From NCBI GenBank assembly GCA_023897205.1, contig JAHWDD010000004.1:1054001-1118000 (forward strand): DNA of 64,000 nt, written 5' to 3'. A program made the translations under genes and the position numbers. This document shows, piece by piece, positions 31,426 through 42,372 of the stretch. This DNA comes from Exophiala sp. HKRS030. Its lineage: Eukaryota; Ascomycota; Eurotiomycetes; Chaetothyriales; Herpotrichiellaceae. Numbering within the stretch: position 1 is the first letter of the stretch; every line of letters begins with the position of its first letter. The notes beneath the pieces were generated by a model. That model was not told where the DNA came from. It saw only the letters and a program-made list of their open reading frames with translations, and ran no database searches.

Positions 31426-33579
31426 ATGACCACACCATATCTCAGCAGCCTCGATGGCTTCGCATCCAACAATCTCGAGAGTCCGGTTGACTCCCGTGGC
31501 GAGACCATCTCCGCTCGACGCACCAACGCCTTGAGCACAAAACTTACCAGTGTCCTCTCTTCGTCGTATGTAGACCACGAAATCCGGGATGCACTCCGCC
31601 TACTCGACGTCCGCGGTGTGCACAATGATGAAGAAACGAGACGGAATCTCAAGCTCAGCGCCCAAAGGGAGGTCATAGACTGCAACGCCAAGGTCGTGGA
31701 CGACTTCGGCCATGTCGCTGAGCAACTCCGCCGCGTGGGCTCGTTGCTCTCCACGCTCAACGCGACATGTTCCTCGATGCGTCAGCATATCATCGCCGCG
31801 AAACAAGAGTCTGCGCCCGTCCTGGAGGAAGCGAGTACGCTCATCTCTCGTAGACAAGAGACGGAGACGAAGCAGATGCTTCTCGACGCCTTCAACTCGC
31901 ACTTCCTCATCTCCACGGCCGACGCGAATATCCTGACGAGTTCCGCCGAACCCCTCGACGATCGCTTCTTCACTGCCCTCACGCGTGCAAAGACCGTTTA
32001 CCGAGACTGCGAAGTGCTGTTGGGGTACGATGGGGAGAACCAACGCCTGGGGCTCGAGTTGATGGAACAGACGACTCGCACGCTCGACGCGGGATTCAAG
32101 AAACTATACAATTGGATCCAACGCGAGTTCAAGACGCTCGATTTGGAGGATCCGCACATCAGTACGGCCATCCGGCGGGCGTTGACGGTACTTAGCGAGC
32201 GCCCGACGCTGTTTCAAAACTGTCTCGACTTCTTCGCGGAGGCGAGACAAAGTACATTGGACGAGGCGTTCCACGCGGCACTCACGGGGACGGGGCCGGC
32301 GAACACCAAGGCAATCGAATTCTCCACGCACGAGCCCCTACGGTATGTGGGAGACATGCTCGCTTGGGTTCACGCCGCGGCCGTGTCGGAGAACGAAGCG
32401 CTAGAAGGTCTCTTTGTCGGCGACGCGGATGAAATCTCGAGAGGTCTGGCGTCGAAAGCTGACAGCGAACCTTGGGCACGAATCAGGGGCCACGCGATGA
32501 GTACGTCCAATGATGACAAGGAGGAGGACGAGGACGATGACGATGAGCGGCGAGACACCGTGTTCGACGGGCGCAAGGCGCTGGCTGACCTGGTGTCGAG
32601 AAACCTCGCCGTGGTGTGCGAAACGCTCCAGTCGAGGATCGACGTGTCAGTCCGCAGCAGCGGCGATCCCGTGCTGATGTTCAAGACGTTCAACCTGCTG
32701 GACTTTTACCGGGGCATCTTTGACAAGCTGCTCGGCCCCGAGTCTGCCCTCTGCAAGGTCATCCGCAACCTACAGTCGTCGACGCTGTCGCAGTTCGAGG
32801 CGACCATGGCTGAAGAGACGACGGCGGCGACGACCGTGGAGACGGCGCCGTCCGGCGATCTCAGCCCGCCCGCCTTCCTGGCCACGGCGTTGACGCAGTT
32901 CTCCGAGGTCGCGCGCGCCCGAGGGCCTCAGATGACGGAGCCGGAGCTGGAGAGGCTCTTCGATTCCATGCTGACGGGCATCCTGACCGCCTGCGCGGAA
33001 TCCGCCGCCCGGGTCCCCGACACCAAGAAGAGTGACATCTACAGGCTCAACTACGCGACCGCCCTCAAGACGACCATGGCGGCCGTGTCGGCCCAGGTGC
33101 CCGTGGCCCAGGCCTCGCTGGAGAGGGCAGGGCTGGAGATGCGGACCCTCCGGGACCGGCTGGTCGAGTTGCTGACCACGTCGCTCCTGGAGGACTCCGG
33201 GGTCCGGGACCTGGTGCAGGAGCTCGACGTCCGCCGGAGCCACGGCGCCCGGGCCCGGAGGGCGTGGCTCGCGACGAACCTCGACGAAGCCGCCCAGCGT
33301 CTGGACGACTTCTTGTCGTCCGCCCTGATGGACGCCCAGGAGGGCATGAAGAATCTGCTGGACCGGACGCTGGCCAAGGACGTGGTGTCGGAGGCCGTGG
33401 AGAAGTTCTGCGCCGAATTCGACGAGCTCGAGGGCATGCTGGAGATGGTCGACGCCGATGATGGTGCCGGTGTGGATGGAGTAGGTGAATCTGGCGAACA
33501 TGCCGCTCCGGAACAGTTCACTTCGTTGAGGCAGCTGTATCCTAGGACGGGAGCTGAAGTTCGGGCACTACTTAGTTGA
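31426..33579 (+). CDS. COG6: conserved oligomeric Golgi complex subunit 6
   Basis: Intronless, 717 residues from an ATG at 31426. COG6 is part of lobe B of the COG tethering complex for retrograde vesicles within the Golgi. Family features: N-terminal NALSTKLTSVLSSSYVD, helix RDALRLLDVRGV, the coiled region AKVVDDFGHVAEQLRRV, a central LLGYDGENQRLGLELMEQ block, and a helical C-terminal half ending in FTSLRQLYPRTGAEVRALL. An acidic insert (DDKEEDEDDDDE) sits mid-protein. The 3' half is clearly richer in GC than the 5' half; the long overlapping minus-strand frames there are a consequence of this composition and not genes. Confidence 0.92.
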   Translation: MTTPYLSSLDGFASNNLESPVDSRGETISARRTNALSTKLTSVLSSSYVDHEIRDALRLLDVRGVHNDEETRRNLKLSAQREVIDCNAKVVDDFGHVAEQLRRVGSLLSTLNATCSSMRQHIIAAKQESAPVLEEASTLISRRQETETKQMLLDAFNSHFLISTADANILTSSAEPLDDRFFTALTRAKTVYRDCEVLLGYDGENQRLGLELMEQTTRTLDAGFKKLYNWIQREFKTLDLEDPHISTAIRRALTVLSERPTLFQNCLDFFAEARQSTLDEAFHAALTGTGPANTKAIEFSTHEPLRYVGDMLAWVHAAAVSENEALEGLFVGDADEISRGLASKADSEPWARIRGHAMSTSNDDKEEDEDDDDERRDTVFDGRKALADLVSRNLAVVCETLQSRIDVSVRSSGDPVLMFKTFNLLDFYRGIFDKLLGPESALCKVIRNLQSSTLSQFEATMAEETTAATTVETAPSGDLSPPAFLATALTQFSEVARARGPQMTEPELERLFDSMLTGILTACAESAARVPDTKKSDIYRLNYATALKTTMAAVSAQVPVAQASLERAGLEMRTLRDRLVELLTTSLLEDSGVRDLVQELDVRRSHGARARRAWLATNLDEAAQRLDDFLSSALMDAQEGMKNLLDRTLAKDVVSEAVEKFCAEFDELEGMLEMVDADDGAGVDGVGESGEHAAPEQFTSLRQLYPRTGAEVRALLS

Positions 33580-33837
33580 TACCGTCCTCCATACCATATG
33601 CTAAGACAGGACAAAATTCAAACACGTAAATGACGAGGCACTTTTTCAGAGACGAGTAATGATCACAAAGTATTGCATCAATTTGGGAACTTTTGAGTTG
33701 TTCGCTATCTAATCATGTAGACCATATTGTGATTTGATGATCAAAGTCTCTCCTCCGTTAACCCCTTCGGATTGAGGATCATGTCACAGCAACGCTCTCC
33801 ATAATGATGAGACTTGGGGAAGTGAAGTAAAGAGTAT

Positions 33838-34605
33838 CTACAAGACGCTCTCGGCACTAGATACTGTTCGTTTGTTAGACAAGTTCGTAGATGAATGAGC
33901 AGGTCAGTCAAAAAGACTCACCAGTGACCTTGGTGGGGTCTGCCTCGAGGCCAACCTTGGTGACCTTGCCGTTCTCAGTGACGACAGCGTACCGCTTGCT
34001 TCGATGATTGCCCAAGAGCGGGGTTGCGTCAAAGTCGACGTCCCAAGCTTTGGTGAACTCGCCAGCTGGGTCAGCAAGGAAGCGAATGCCGCTGGCTTTG
34101 GACGAGTCGAGGTCCTTGGACCAGGCCTTCATGCTATGTGGCCAATGTAGTCAGCACGGTCTGTCCGTCATACCCGGTTTATTGTTGTATGTCTTACACG
34201 AAAGCGTCGTTGACCGAGATAACAAACACCTTTCCAGCATTCTTGAGCTTGTCGCTTGTAATGTAGCCGGGAACGTGTTGCTCGGAGCACGAGGGAGAGA
34301 AGGCCGCAGGGACACCGATGATGACGCCTTTGCCCGAGGCCAGCTCTTGAGAGAGGTTGACCTTGTTGCCGGGTGAGTCCTCGAAGAGGTCGATGTTGGG
34401 GATGGAGTCGCCTTCTTTGACCTGGAAGTGGGAACTTCGAGTTAGAGAAAAGGGAGGTACTGAAAAGCCAGGGTAAAGTCACAAACGGGGTCCATACCAT
34501 GATTGCGGGTGTCGATGAGAATGTTCTGCGAGTAGCTAGAGGAGTGATGATTCTTGTTTGACGGGTTGCAGAGGTGGCACAACGGTTGAGAGATCGAGAG
34601 AACAT
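33838..34605 (-). CDS. Prx5/PMP20-type peroxiredoxin (Asp f 3-like), probably mitochondrial
   Basis: Four exons: 34498-34605, 34198-34421, 33922-34133 and 33838-33863; 189 residues. The last exon of 26 nt encodes the end SSAESVL. Peroxiredoxins of this class reduce H2O2 and alkyl hydroperoxides. The peroxidatic Cys81 is in AAFSPSCSEQHVPGY, the same pattern as Aspergillus Asp f 3. Exon 1 encodes an Arg/Ser/Thr-rich leader (TRRTFSST) that looks like a mitochondrial presequence and ends in Met; transcription starting later could give a cytosolic form. The only other Cys is in the leader, so no resolving Cys is seen in the mature part. The gene lies head to head with skn7, an oxidative-stress regulator, across 4 kb. 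Confidence 0.9.
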
Positions 34606-37600
34606 GGTAAGAAGGAAGGAGAAAAAGAGTTCGACTTAAAGTATTCAGTTCAACCAAAAAATACGTATTTGAAATAATGATGCCAGGTCGCTCCTGCATT
34701 GCAATAACTGGTGGTTGCGAGTTACGCATCTTGGGAAGCTTACACGGCGGGATCGCTCCCAAATCACATCATAGTGCGGGGGGAGCTGCACTGTTATTGT
34801 TATGTCACTGCAGGTAAGGCCCTTGTATCCGTGCTCACTACGGAGTACCTGTTTACTGCACCTACAGGTAGCAAATAGGTGTGCCTCGGCGCTGGCGACA
34901 TGGGTCCCTTACTTGTATTCCCGTACTCCTACAGGCCGCCAGTAATTGTCATTCATGCAATATGGAGTACCTATCTTACCTAGATATTTGAGTTGATGAG
35001 GGCAACACTGGAATACTTATCATGGGTACTCCGTACCTTGGGTATGGTACGTAGGTAGTTATGTACCAAGGTAAATCTAGTCCCTTGCAGCGGATGATGG
35101 CGTTGTAACCAAACACTTGGATTCACCTCGTTCGGTCAATGATAAACCAGTCCGACAATATGGAATCACAGGACAAATACAAAACCTGAGACAAGAATTT
35201 GATCATCTTCAACACCAACAAATGCTCGTTTTGTTTGTGTCAAGCACAAGAATATGTGATAGACCCTCATCTGTCGTGACTTGTTCTACACTCCATATCG
35301 GAACCCTTGGGTGCTAGGTAAGTACAATAGGGACTTAAGTCAACCCACGATAAGATACAACATACGGAAGGGAATTTGGAATCAATGACAAGTTTTCCGT
35401 AGAGGCAAAAGACCAACAGCCTTCTTCCTTGTATTGTACACGTCGGCTGAACCCCCACCGAACGAGATGATTTCCACTCTCCCCTTTCCGCCCCCTTCAA
35501 GATCAAAACACAGTTTGCGCGACTCTGCGAAGAAATGTCAAGAGAGGAACATGCGCCGCCATTGTGTAGTCGCCATCGTCCGCACCCACTTTTCAGCATT
35601 GTACTCGCCCCATCTCAACAACATGAACATTCACGCTACGACTGACTCGATGCGTTATTTAGTCCAAAGTCACTGTCACTCTCCTCTTTTTGGGCCATGG
35701 ATGCCCGGACAAAGCTCGCAACAAAGGATCGAAAGGGAGAGACAGAGGAGTCAGTCAATCCCTGCATTTTAGTCAATGACCGATCGTCCTTCCAGGAGTT
35801 CGGATAAGTTGGTCAGCATTCCGTAGGCCTCTTTCCCTTTAGACCAGTGTTCTCGGCTCCAGAAGATCCAGCCTTGTTGTCCTGCTCGAAGGTCTAGAAC
35901 ATCTGCCTTGGCCATGCCTTTGGCAGCTCACGTTTTTTACACAAAGAGTACGAACGCCCCCCCTCGATATAGATAGTGTTATCGGGAACTGGCAGAAAAC
36001 GTGTCATCTACCCGATCACAGAGTTTTGAGGTTTTGAGGCTGTCGACCGCCGACGTCAAAGCCCTTCACACCTCTCAACATGGTGTTGACGTCCCCGTCC
36101 TGGGAAATGTTGAAATAGCCGCCTTGCCAATGTAGACAAAAACAACAGGAGGCGAACAAATAGTCATGCAATCCGCATAGTCCCAATGCTTGCGTGGAAA
36201 CCCTTGCAAACCAACAACATTTTTTGGACATTCAAGGTCCCAAAGAAAGGATTTGGTCCACCCCTGCGAGCGTCGCGCGTGCCAGGAGTCGAAACATGGA
36301 GAGTCCGGATCTCGTGCCTTCTTGATCCCTGGAATGCAGTCTAGTCATGGGCCTGGATTACTGTTAAACGAAGTGCGCGAGTCTTCTCCTGGCCCTTCGC
36401 GGCTTTACGTACACGTCTGTGCCTGGACGAAGAAATTTACTCGAGACTAGGAGGCTACCACACGTGGACAGCTCGCTTGAGCGCAAGAAGTGACCAAATG
36501 TACATACCTGGTTTGCTTATGTGGACCGCAATGTGTGCGGACTGCTGTCACTGTCTGGACTATCCGTATAGTCATGTAGCATGGAGATGAGGATGTCGCA
36601 TATGGAACCGTAATCTGTCTTCCTTCTCGGCTGGGCCTGCTGTACGGATACGGTTTCGGAATGCAGGGGCAAAGATGGACATCATCGTACGCCCATCTCG
36701 TAGGGAACTGGTCACCGGCATTTCCTAGGACAAGGCTGTGCTGGTGTCATGTCGATCTGAGGACTGACATACTCGTTTAACTCGTTACCAGCCCTCTGTT
36801 CCTCTTCAGTCGATCTCTCGACTGGGAATCCATACAGTATATATGAACGAGACTCCGAGGTCTGTTGGGTGGGCGTCGGGGATGTGGCCGAAGTGGACAG
36901 AGACAGATGCGTTCTTCCCAATGCGGGCGTACGACCTGTCACGGCTCATCGCAGAGGCTTGCCGGCACGGCGAATCACACCCTAATTTGCGGTGATGGTT
37001 TGCCCGGGGATCACAAGCTTCGTTCTTAGCCCGAAGACGTGGATAACAGCTATGACCGCTTCGACCTTGAACACTTGTCACACTTGTCGTTCCTTTCCTT
37101 TTGCGAACCCTGATCAGCCCAAAGCCGTCTGGTGGCAGCTCTTGGCTGATTATCACTGGCAAAATCTTCTGGTCCATTCCCGAACACGATAGAGGCGGCG
37201 CCCCTGCTCTTTTCCACTCGAGAAGGGTCCCACGATCACAGGAAAAGTGTCCAAAGTGGGTTGTTTCCCTGGACTCAGATCCGTGGTCCAACGGCTCGAT
37301 TGGGACTACGACAAAGGCAAAATGAGAGATCTCTGGCCAAATCGGTGGGAGTTGCGGCGCCGCTCTCGTCATCCTGCGACCGCTGTGTTTCCCAAGCAGC
37401 CCCTAAGCGAATTTCAAAGGGTGCTTGTAGCGAACAAGTCGTGCCGCTTAGAGGCAGCGCATGCACACCCTGGGGATGCCCACCGAATCAGTCGCCGGGA
37501 GCATGGCGCGAACGTGGTTCAATTCAGAAGCGATCACAGCCAAGTGCACCAAAGAATAGACGATCTGATCTGGAAGTAACCTATCAAGACAGCCAGTTGA

Positions 37601-38604
37601 ACAACTAGTAGAGCCGCTTATGTGCCTTGGGCCCTCCTCGTACTCGCTGGGCTCCCTGGACTCTGTGGTCTCCTGGGGTGGCCCCTCCCTCGTCCATACG
37701 CCATCAATGCCTATTGATGCCCGCTGGCCGCCATCCGGTGCCGATAGCCCACTTGGTCAATATCCATGCTCAAATTGAAACTGGCTTGAGGCGTTCTGGT
37801 GTGGGTGTTTCTGGTGAAGTTGTCGTCACAGAGGGCCCTACAAGCTGTCAATCCGAGAAGTGCAGTGCCAGAACAATCTTGGACTTTTGCCTGTGTCTGG
37901 AATCGAAAGCTACTGTACTGTACTGTACCTCTAGGAGTAGCTCCTCCCTTTCTCTCTCTTCTATTGTGTCCCCTCTAAGGCCCACTTGCTCATCTACCTA
38001 CTAGACTCAGGAACCTTTGCCAGGCTTTACCGAGAGACCCTCCACCCCAGGCGAAAAATCAACAACCGTGCACCTGTCTTGTCCTTGCTATCCGCATACC
38101 TATCAATCCAAGCGCCCTCTATCATCCCAATTCCAGTCTGCTGCTCCGTCTATTCCGTCCTTAAGTGACTCTCGTTCAAACGCCGCGCATTATCCTCGAC
38201 AGGCCCTGCCTCCCCAAAAAAGAGACTTTCAAGTATCTCAAACTCGGACTGCGCCCAAAAATTCCCACCTCTGCAAGTAATTCTCCCCCAGAGACAAACC
38301 ACCACAACCACCACCACCACCCACTTGGTGTTCGACTCGGGAAAATTTGTTTTTACTTGCACTACCTGGTCAACATTCCATCACATACCAATACACCAGC
38401 GTTGTGTGCTTTGCCATTCCGTCCCTGCGCGTTCGCAGCAATGTTGTGCTGAGGAAAAGGTGCATGCAAGTCATTGCATCACCGTTCGCAAGTGGGCGGC
38501 CTGTATTCTTAGCCACCCTTCTTCGACCGTTTCCTCTCGCTCAATCAACTCCTACTATCGGTCCAACTATTAGACGAAAAGTGTGACATTATTATTACTT
38601 CAAG
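34606..38604. other. 4-kb divergent intergenic region (peroxiredoxin / skn7)
   Basis: The longest spacer in the window. It holds two exact TACTCCGTA-type motifs (34839, 35027) and several near matches close to the peroxiredoxin side. The half next to skn7 (37.9-38.6 kb) is rich in C/T and CCACCA tracts, typical of a long fungal 5' leader. A 188-codon minus-strand frame (36806-37372) and shorter plus-strand frames have no recognisable domain and are not called. A long non-coding transcript is possible but not shown. Confidence 0.4.
38464..38586 (+). promoter_or_regulatory. upstream ORF in the skn7 leader
   Basis: An ATG at 38464 opens a 40-codon frame that stops at 38586, 18 bases before the skn7 ATG. 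A three-codon uORF (ATG at 38442) precedes it. If the leader is transcribed and unspliced here, these would damp skn7 translation. Transcription of this stretch is inferred. Confidence 0.35.
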
Positions 38605-40550
38605 ATGGATAATCAAGGTGGCGGAGGAGGAAATAACAATTCCAGCGACTTCGTGCGCAAACTGTACAAGTATGTCGAGCGTAGGGGCGTCATTTTCCGC
38701 CGACTTGTTGCTAATATGCCTTGCGCAGAATGCTTGAAGATCCCTCGTACTCTTCGGTAGTACGATGGGGCGACGACGGCGACAGTTTTGTCGTGCTTGA
38801 GAACGAAAAGTTCACCAAATCTATCCTGCCGAAACACTTCAAACACTCCAACTTTGCTAGTTTTGTACGCCAATTAAACAAATATGACTTCCACAAGGTG
38901 CGGCAGAACAACGAGGACGGTGGCATGTCGACCTATGGTGCCAATGCATGGGAGTTCCGGCACCCCGAATTCAAGGCAAACAGCAAAGACACCCTCGACA
39001 ACATTCGGCGAAAGGCCCCCGCTCCTCGGAAGGCGTCAAACCTCAACGACGAACAAATACCCATACAACAGATCGATTTGATGAACCAGCAAATAGTAGC
39101 ACAAGCACAACAGATCGAGTCGTTAGTTCAGACAAATAATCAACTACAGATGAACCACCAGATGGTGGTGCAAGAGCTTCTCCGGATACAAAAGACGGTC
39201 CTTAATCACGATCGCGTCATGCAGGATGTCATGACATTTTTGCATTCTGTAGATGCGAAGCAGCGAAGGGACAGCAAAGCACTTTTTGCGCCGCAAGCGG
39301 ATCCCGCGCAGACGAGCACCACCCTGACCCCGACAAGCCAGACAATGCCCCAACAAGACGAAGACGTGCCGGCTTCTCCTCTACAACACGCCTCGAAGCT
39401 GTTGAGTGATCTCAACGCCGATGTCCAATTCAACATCTCCGGCTTGGAGCAGATGAACACCAGTATTGCGACGCCGCCTATTCATCAAGATCCCCGGCAC
39501 ATGCAATACAGGGGCCCCAGCTCTTCGAACTCGAGCGGGAGCATGGGATTCGTCAAGATGGAACCGTCTCAACTGGAGAACATCGTGTATCCGATGGGCA
39601 CGAACAACGGTATCGACCCGATGTCCAGTGAATACATCCACAACATTCCCTACCCTATGCCTTCCAAAGATACCCCGCAAGACCCTCGGGCACAATTTGC
39701 CGATTCTCGCAAGAAGAGTGGGACAGCAGATCCTGGCTGGAGCCGGTCGCCGAGGATATTGCTGGTCGAAGATGACCCGACGTGTCGACAAATTGGTGGG
39801 AAGTTCCTGTATTCCTTCAACTGTGTGGTGGACTGTGCTTTTGACGGTCTCGAAGCCGTCAGTAAGATGCAAGACGGTAACAAGTACGACATTATATTGA
39901 TGGATATCATCATGCCCAACCTCGACGGTGTATCTGCGTGTCACCTCATCCGTCAGTTCGATCGGACACCCATCGTTGCGATGACGTCCAACATCAGATC
40001 CGACGACATTCAGATGTATTTCCATCACGGCATGGACGATGTACTGCCGAAGCCGTTTACGCGCAAGTCTCTCCTCGACATGCTCGAAAAACATCTGATG
40101 CACCTGAAAAAGGTGCCGCACATGGAAGGCGCACTGACGGGCATTGCACCCCCAGCGGGCCTTTCCTCGACCGGTCACACCGTCCGCGATGACGGCTCGT
40201 CGGGGGCCTCCCCTGCCGGATCGACGGGCACCTGGAATTCCCCGAGTCAGTACTCTGGAGCGTCACCGGTGAACCCGAGCATGCACTTGGGGGCCGGCGG
40301 CGGTGGCGTGTTACCTCAACAGCAGCCACAGCAACAGCAACACTTTATCGACGCGAATGGCAACATTACAGCATTTCCAAATGGCCCTCAGACTCCGATG
40401 GGCATGAGACAAAGCGCCATGCAGAACCACGCCCACCACAGAAGGGGACCATCGGACCTGTCGGGTGGGATGGAAGTGGGCAACGCGAATAAACGCCAAC
40501 GAATGTACGGTCCACAGCAAACAATGACGACCCCGATGAGGCTACAGTGA
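38605..40550 (+). CDS. skn7: Skn7 response-regulator transcription factor
   Basis: Two exons, 38605-38669 and 38729-40550, with a 59-bp intron; 628 residues. Skn7 joins an HSF-type DNA-binding domain to a receiver domain and controls osmotic, cell-wall and oxidative-stress genes downstream of hybrid histidine kinases. The HSF domain covers about 15-120 (DFVRKLYKMLEDPSY, LPKHFKHSNFASFVRQLN, YDFHKV, WEFRHPEF). A coiled coil follows at about 145-200. The receiver lies at about 365-485: acidic EDD 369-371, phospho-acceptor Asp414 in LMDIIMP, and Lys463 in LPKPF. A Gln-rich tail and a basic NKRQRM close the protein. Splicing joins KLYK to MLED, which is needed for the first HSF helix. Its layout is complete, with no odd residues at the phosphorylation site. 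Confidence 0.96.
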
Positions 40551-41865
40551 TGGCTGTCTAGGTCTCTAGCCAAGAAGAAAGTTCTTCGTTTGAGCGATGA
40601 ATTAAGATATACACACATTATAGTGTGGCAAGGTTGTTCCCGCCTTTGCGGCTCGATGCGACTCGGCGTGACATTCGGTTCGATTCGTGGACTAAAAGTC
40701 AAGCAACATGAACGACACGGGATTTGTTTTAACAAAACAACAAGATGAGATACACAGCAACCTTGATGGGAGGTTTACTATTACGACTTTGATGATGAAA
40801 CATTTGTGCATTTGGAAGGAGGGAAAGGACGGAAAGAGAGGTACCCGAATGTTAACCTTGAGTTTGTTTCAAGGGCCAAAGAAAGGTGATGACGAGACGC
40901 ATCGCCTGACACCAACACGTTTTTGTTTTGCGCATTTGCTTTTGCCAACGGTGGATGAAGGCCTGGTGGTTGTGGTAGGCTCGGTTTGACCAGTGTTTGC
41001 TCTTTTCGACTTGCGACTGATATGGCTCTGACATGGACTTTTTTTGTCGAGATCGAGATCGAGAAAGAGGGAGAGAGAGAGAGAGACACTTGGGGGTTTG
41101 GTTTTTGGATCAAATATACTGGAGCTGAAGAGATACAAGGGCGTAATCTCTTTCTGTCTCTCCCTCCTTCTCTCTCTCTCTCTTTGTGTGTGTTTGCAGA
41201 TACCTACTCCGTACTATACCTTTATGCCATGTCGAACGCGTGCAGCAGCGGACTGGACAGGGTTTCACAAAATATTTTTTGTACAGAAGAGAAATCCTGA
41301 CTACTCGGTATCTACCTTGACTACCTAGGTATCTTTGGTCTAATCGTTGCATGATATATGACAATACTACAGTTATAGTAAAGTGCTCTGTACCACTTCT
41401 GACGGAGAGCTTTTTTGATCTTGTCATGGTAAGATTATGATACCTACTCATTGACCTCTGGTAGTTCGTGACCGATGGTTGATGACCACCTATATACTCG
41501 TACCCAAGAGACACATAGGTAAACCTTTATGCGGTTGTGATTGGTACAGTATAATACACACTGCCTGCCTACCTACCTACCTACCTTCTAGGTGGTGTTT
41601 ATGGGTAGGTGAGTCTGGAATAATCCCCATGGCTCTTTGACACGTCACCTAAACCTTTCCAGATGTTATCGCTTCCGGTCGTCCAAACGTCGGCGGTCCA
41701 ACGACTTCAAAAGTCCTCTCGTGTCTGGCGAGACGACAAGAGCTCGTCAGATTCCGCCGGCGTGAGCCCCCAAGAGGGTTTCAATCACATCCGACACCAA
41801 TCTTTGTCTTTTGCTCGTACACGACTGGCTTGACATTCTCCATCTTTTGAATCTCCATTTCCAAC
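40551..41865. other. convergent intergenic region
   Basis: A 1.3-kb spacer between skn7 and the BolA gene, low in complexity: a GA tract (about 41050-41085), a TC tract (about 41160-41182), a CCTA tetranucleotide run (about 41564-41585) and one TACTCCGTAC at 41205. Frames over the tracts are artefacts of the repeats. Confidence 0.45.
41050..41182. repeat. opposed GA and TC simple-repeat tracts
   Basis: A GA-rich tract (41050-41085) and a TC-rich tract (41160-41182) are nearly reverse complements and about 75 bases apart. A transcript through them could fold back into a hairpin. Simple-sequence origin is the plain explanation. Confidence 0.6.
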
Positions 41866-42372
41866 TCACATGCCCATCTTTTCCTTCTCCTTCTCCCACT
41901 GTTCCGGCGTCAGGCATTTCGGGGTCCAGGCGTGTATGGCGGCGATCTCGGCCTTGAGGGCGTTGTTGACCAAGCGGTGTCGGGCGAGGAGGGTCTTTTT
42001 TTCAAACTCGGGAGAGACGATGATGGCGTTGAAGGCTTGACCGCAACCTCCCGACATGTCCTCGATGGAAACGTGGGTCGCGCCGATGGTCGCTTTTAGT
42101 TTTTCGGTCAATGAGTCCGCGGTGACGCCAGAACTCGCGGCGGTCTCGGCGGCGGCCGTGTCTGTCTGTGCGGCCATGGGGGAGGTTTGTCGATTTGGAG
42201 TCGTGGTCGAGAGAGGACGATTAAGAACAAGAAAGTTGCCCCGCGGATGGATACCTTGAGAAGATGGACGGGACAGACGGAGGAGGGACAGTCGCGATGT
42301 AGATGTGGATGTCGACGCTGGAGATTTTGATAGTGCTCTACGGGCGAGGGCCAAGGGTATACAGACAGTCAT
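41866..42372 (-). CDS. BolA family protein, Fra2/BolA2-like, with possible mitochondrial leader
   Basis: Intronless, 168 residues from the ATG at 42372. The BolA domain holds DMSGGCGQAFNAIIVS, with the Cys that can bind a shared Fe-S cluster, then RHRLVNNALKAEI and the conserved IHAW with the cluster-binding His, ending KCLTPEQWEKEKEK. The GCGQ-F pattern and the T-x-E-W tail resemble yeast Fra2 (cytosolic partner of Grx3/4 in iron sensing) more than Bol1 or Bol3. The first 65 residues are Arg/Ser/Thr-rich with few acids (RPLSTTTPNRQ) and look like a mitochondrial presequence. A second in-frame ATG at 42177 would give a leaderless 103-residue protein. The first ATG has a poor context (T at -3). 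Two compartments from one gene are therefore plausible. Confidence 0.88.
   Translation of the reverse strand: MTVCIPLALARRALSKSPASTSTSTSRLSLLRLSRPSSQGIHPRGNFLVLNRPLSTTTPNRQTSPMAAQTDTAAAETAASSGVTADSLTEKLKATIGATHVSIEDMSGGCGQAFNAIIVSPEFEKKTLLARHRLVNNALKAEIAAIHAWTPKCLTPEQWEKEKEKMGM

Noticed and set aside
32770..33501. 243-codon minus-strand frame
   Set aside because: Antisense to the GC-rich end of COG6; its His/Gly/Arg-rich translation is a composition artefact.
36806..37372. 188-codon minus-strand frame in the peroxiredoxin/skn7 spacer
   Set aside because: No recognisable domain, no neighbouring splice sites that extend it, and composition similar to other chance frames nearby.
41050..41182. 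Transposon terminal inverted repeats
   Set aside because: The two tracts are plain GA and TC simple repeats with no target-site duplication or transposase frame between them.
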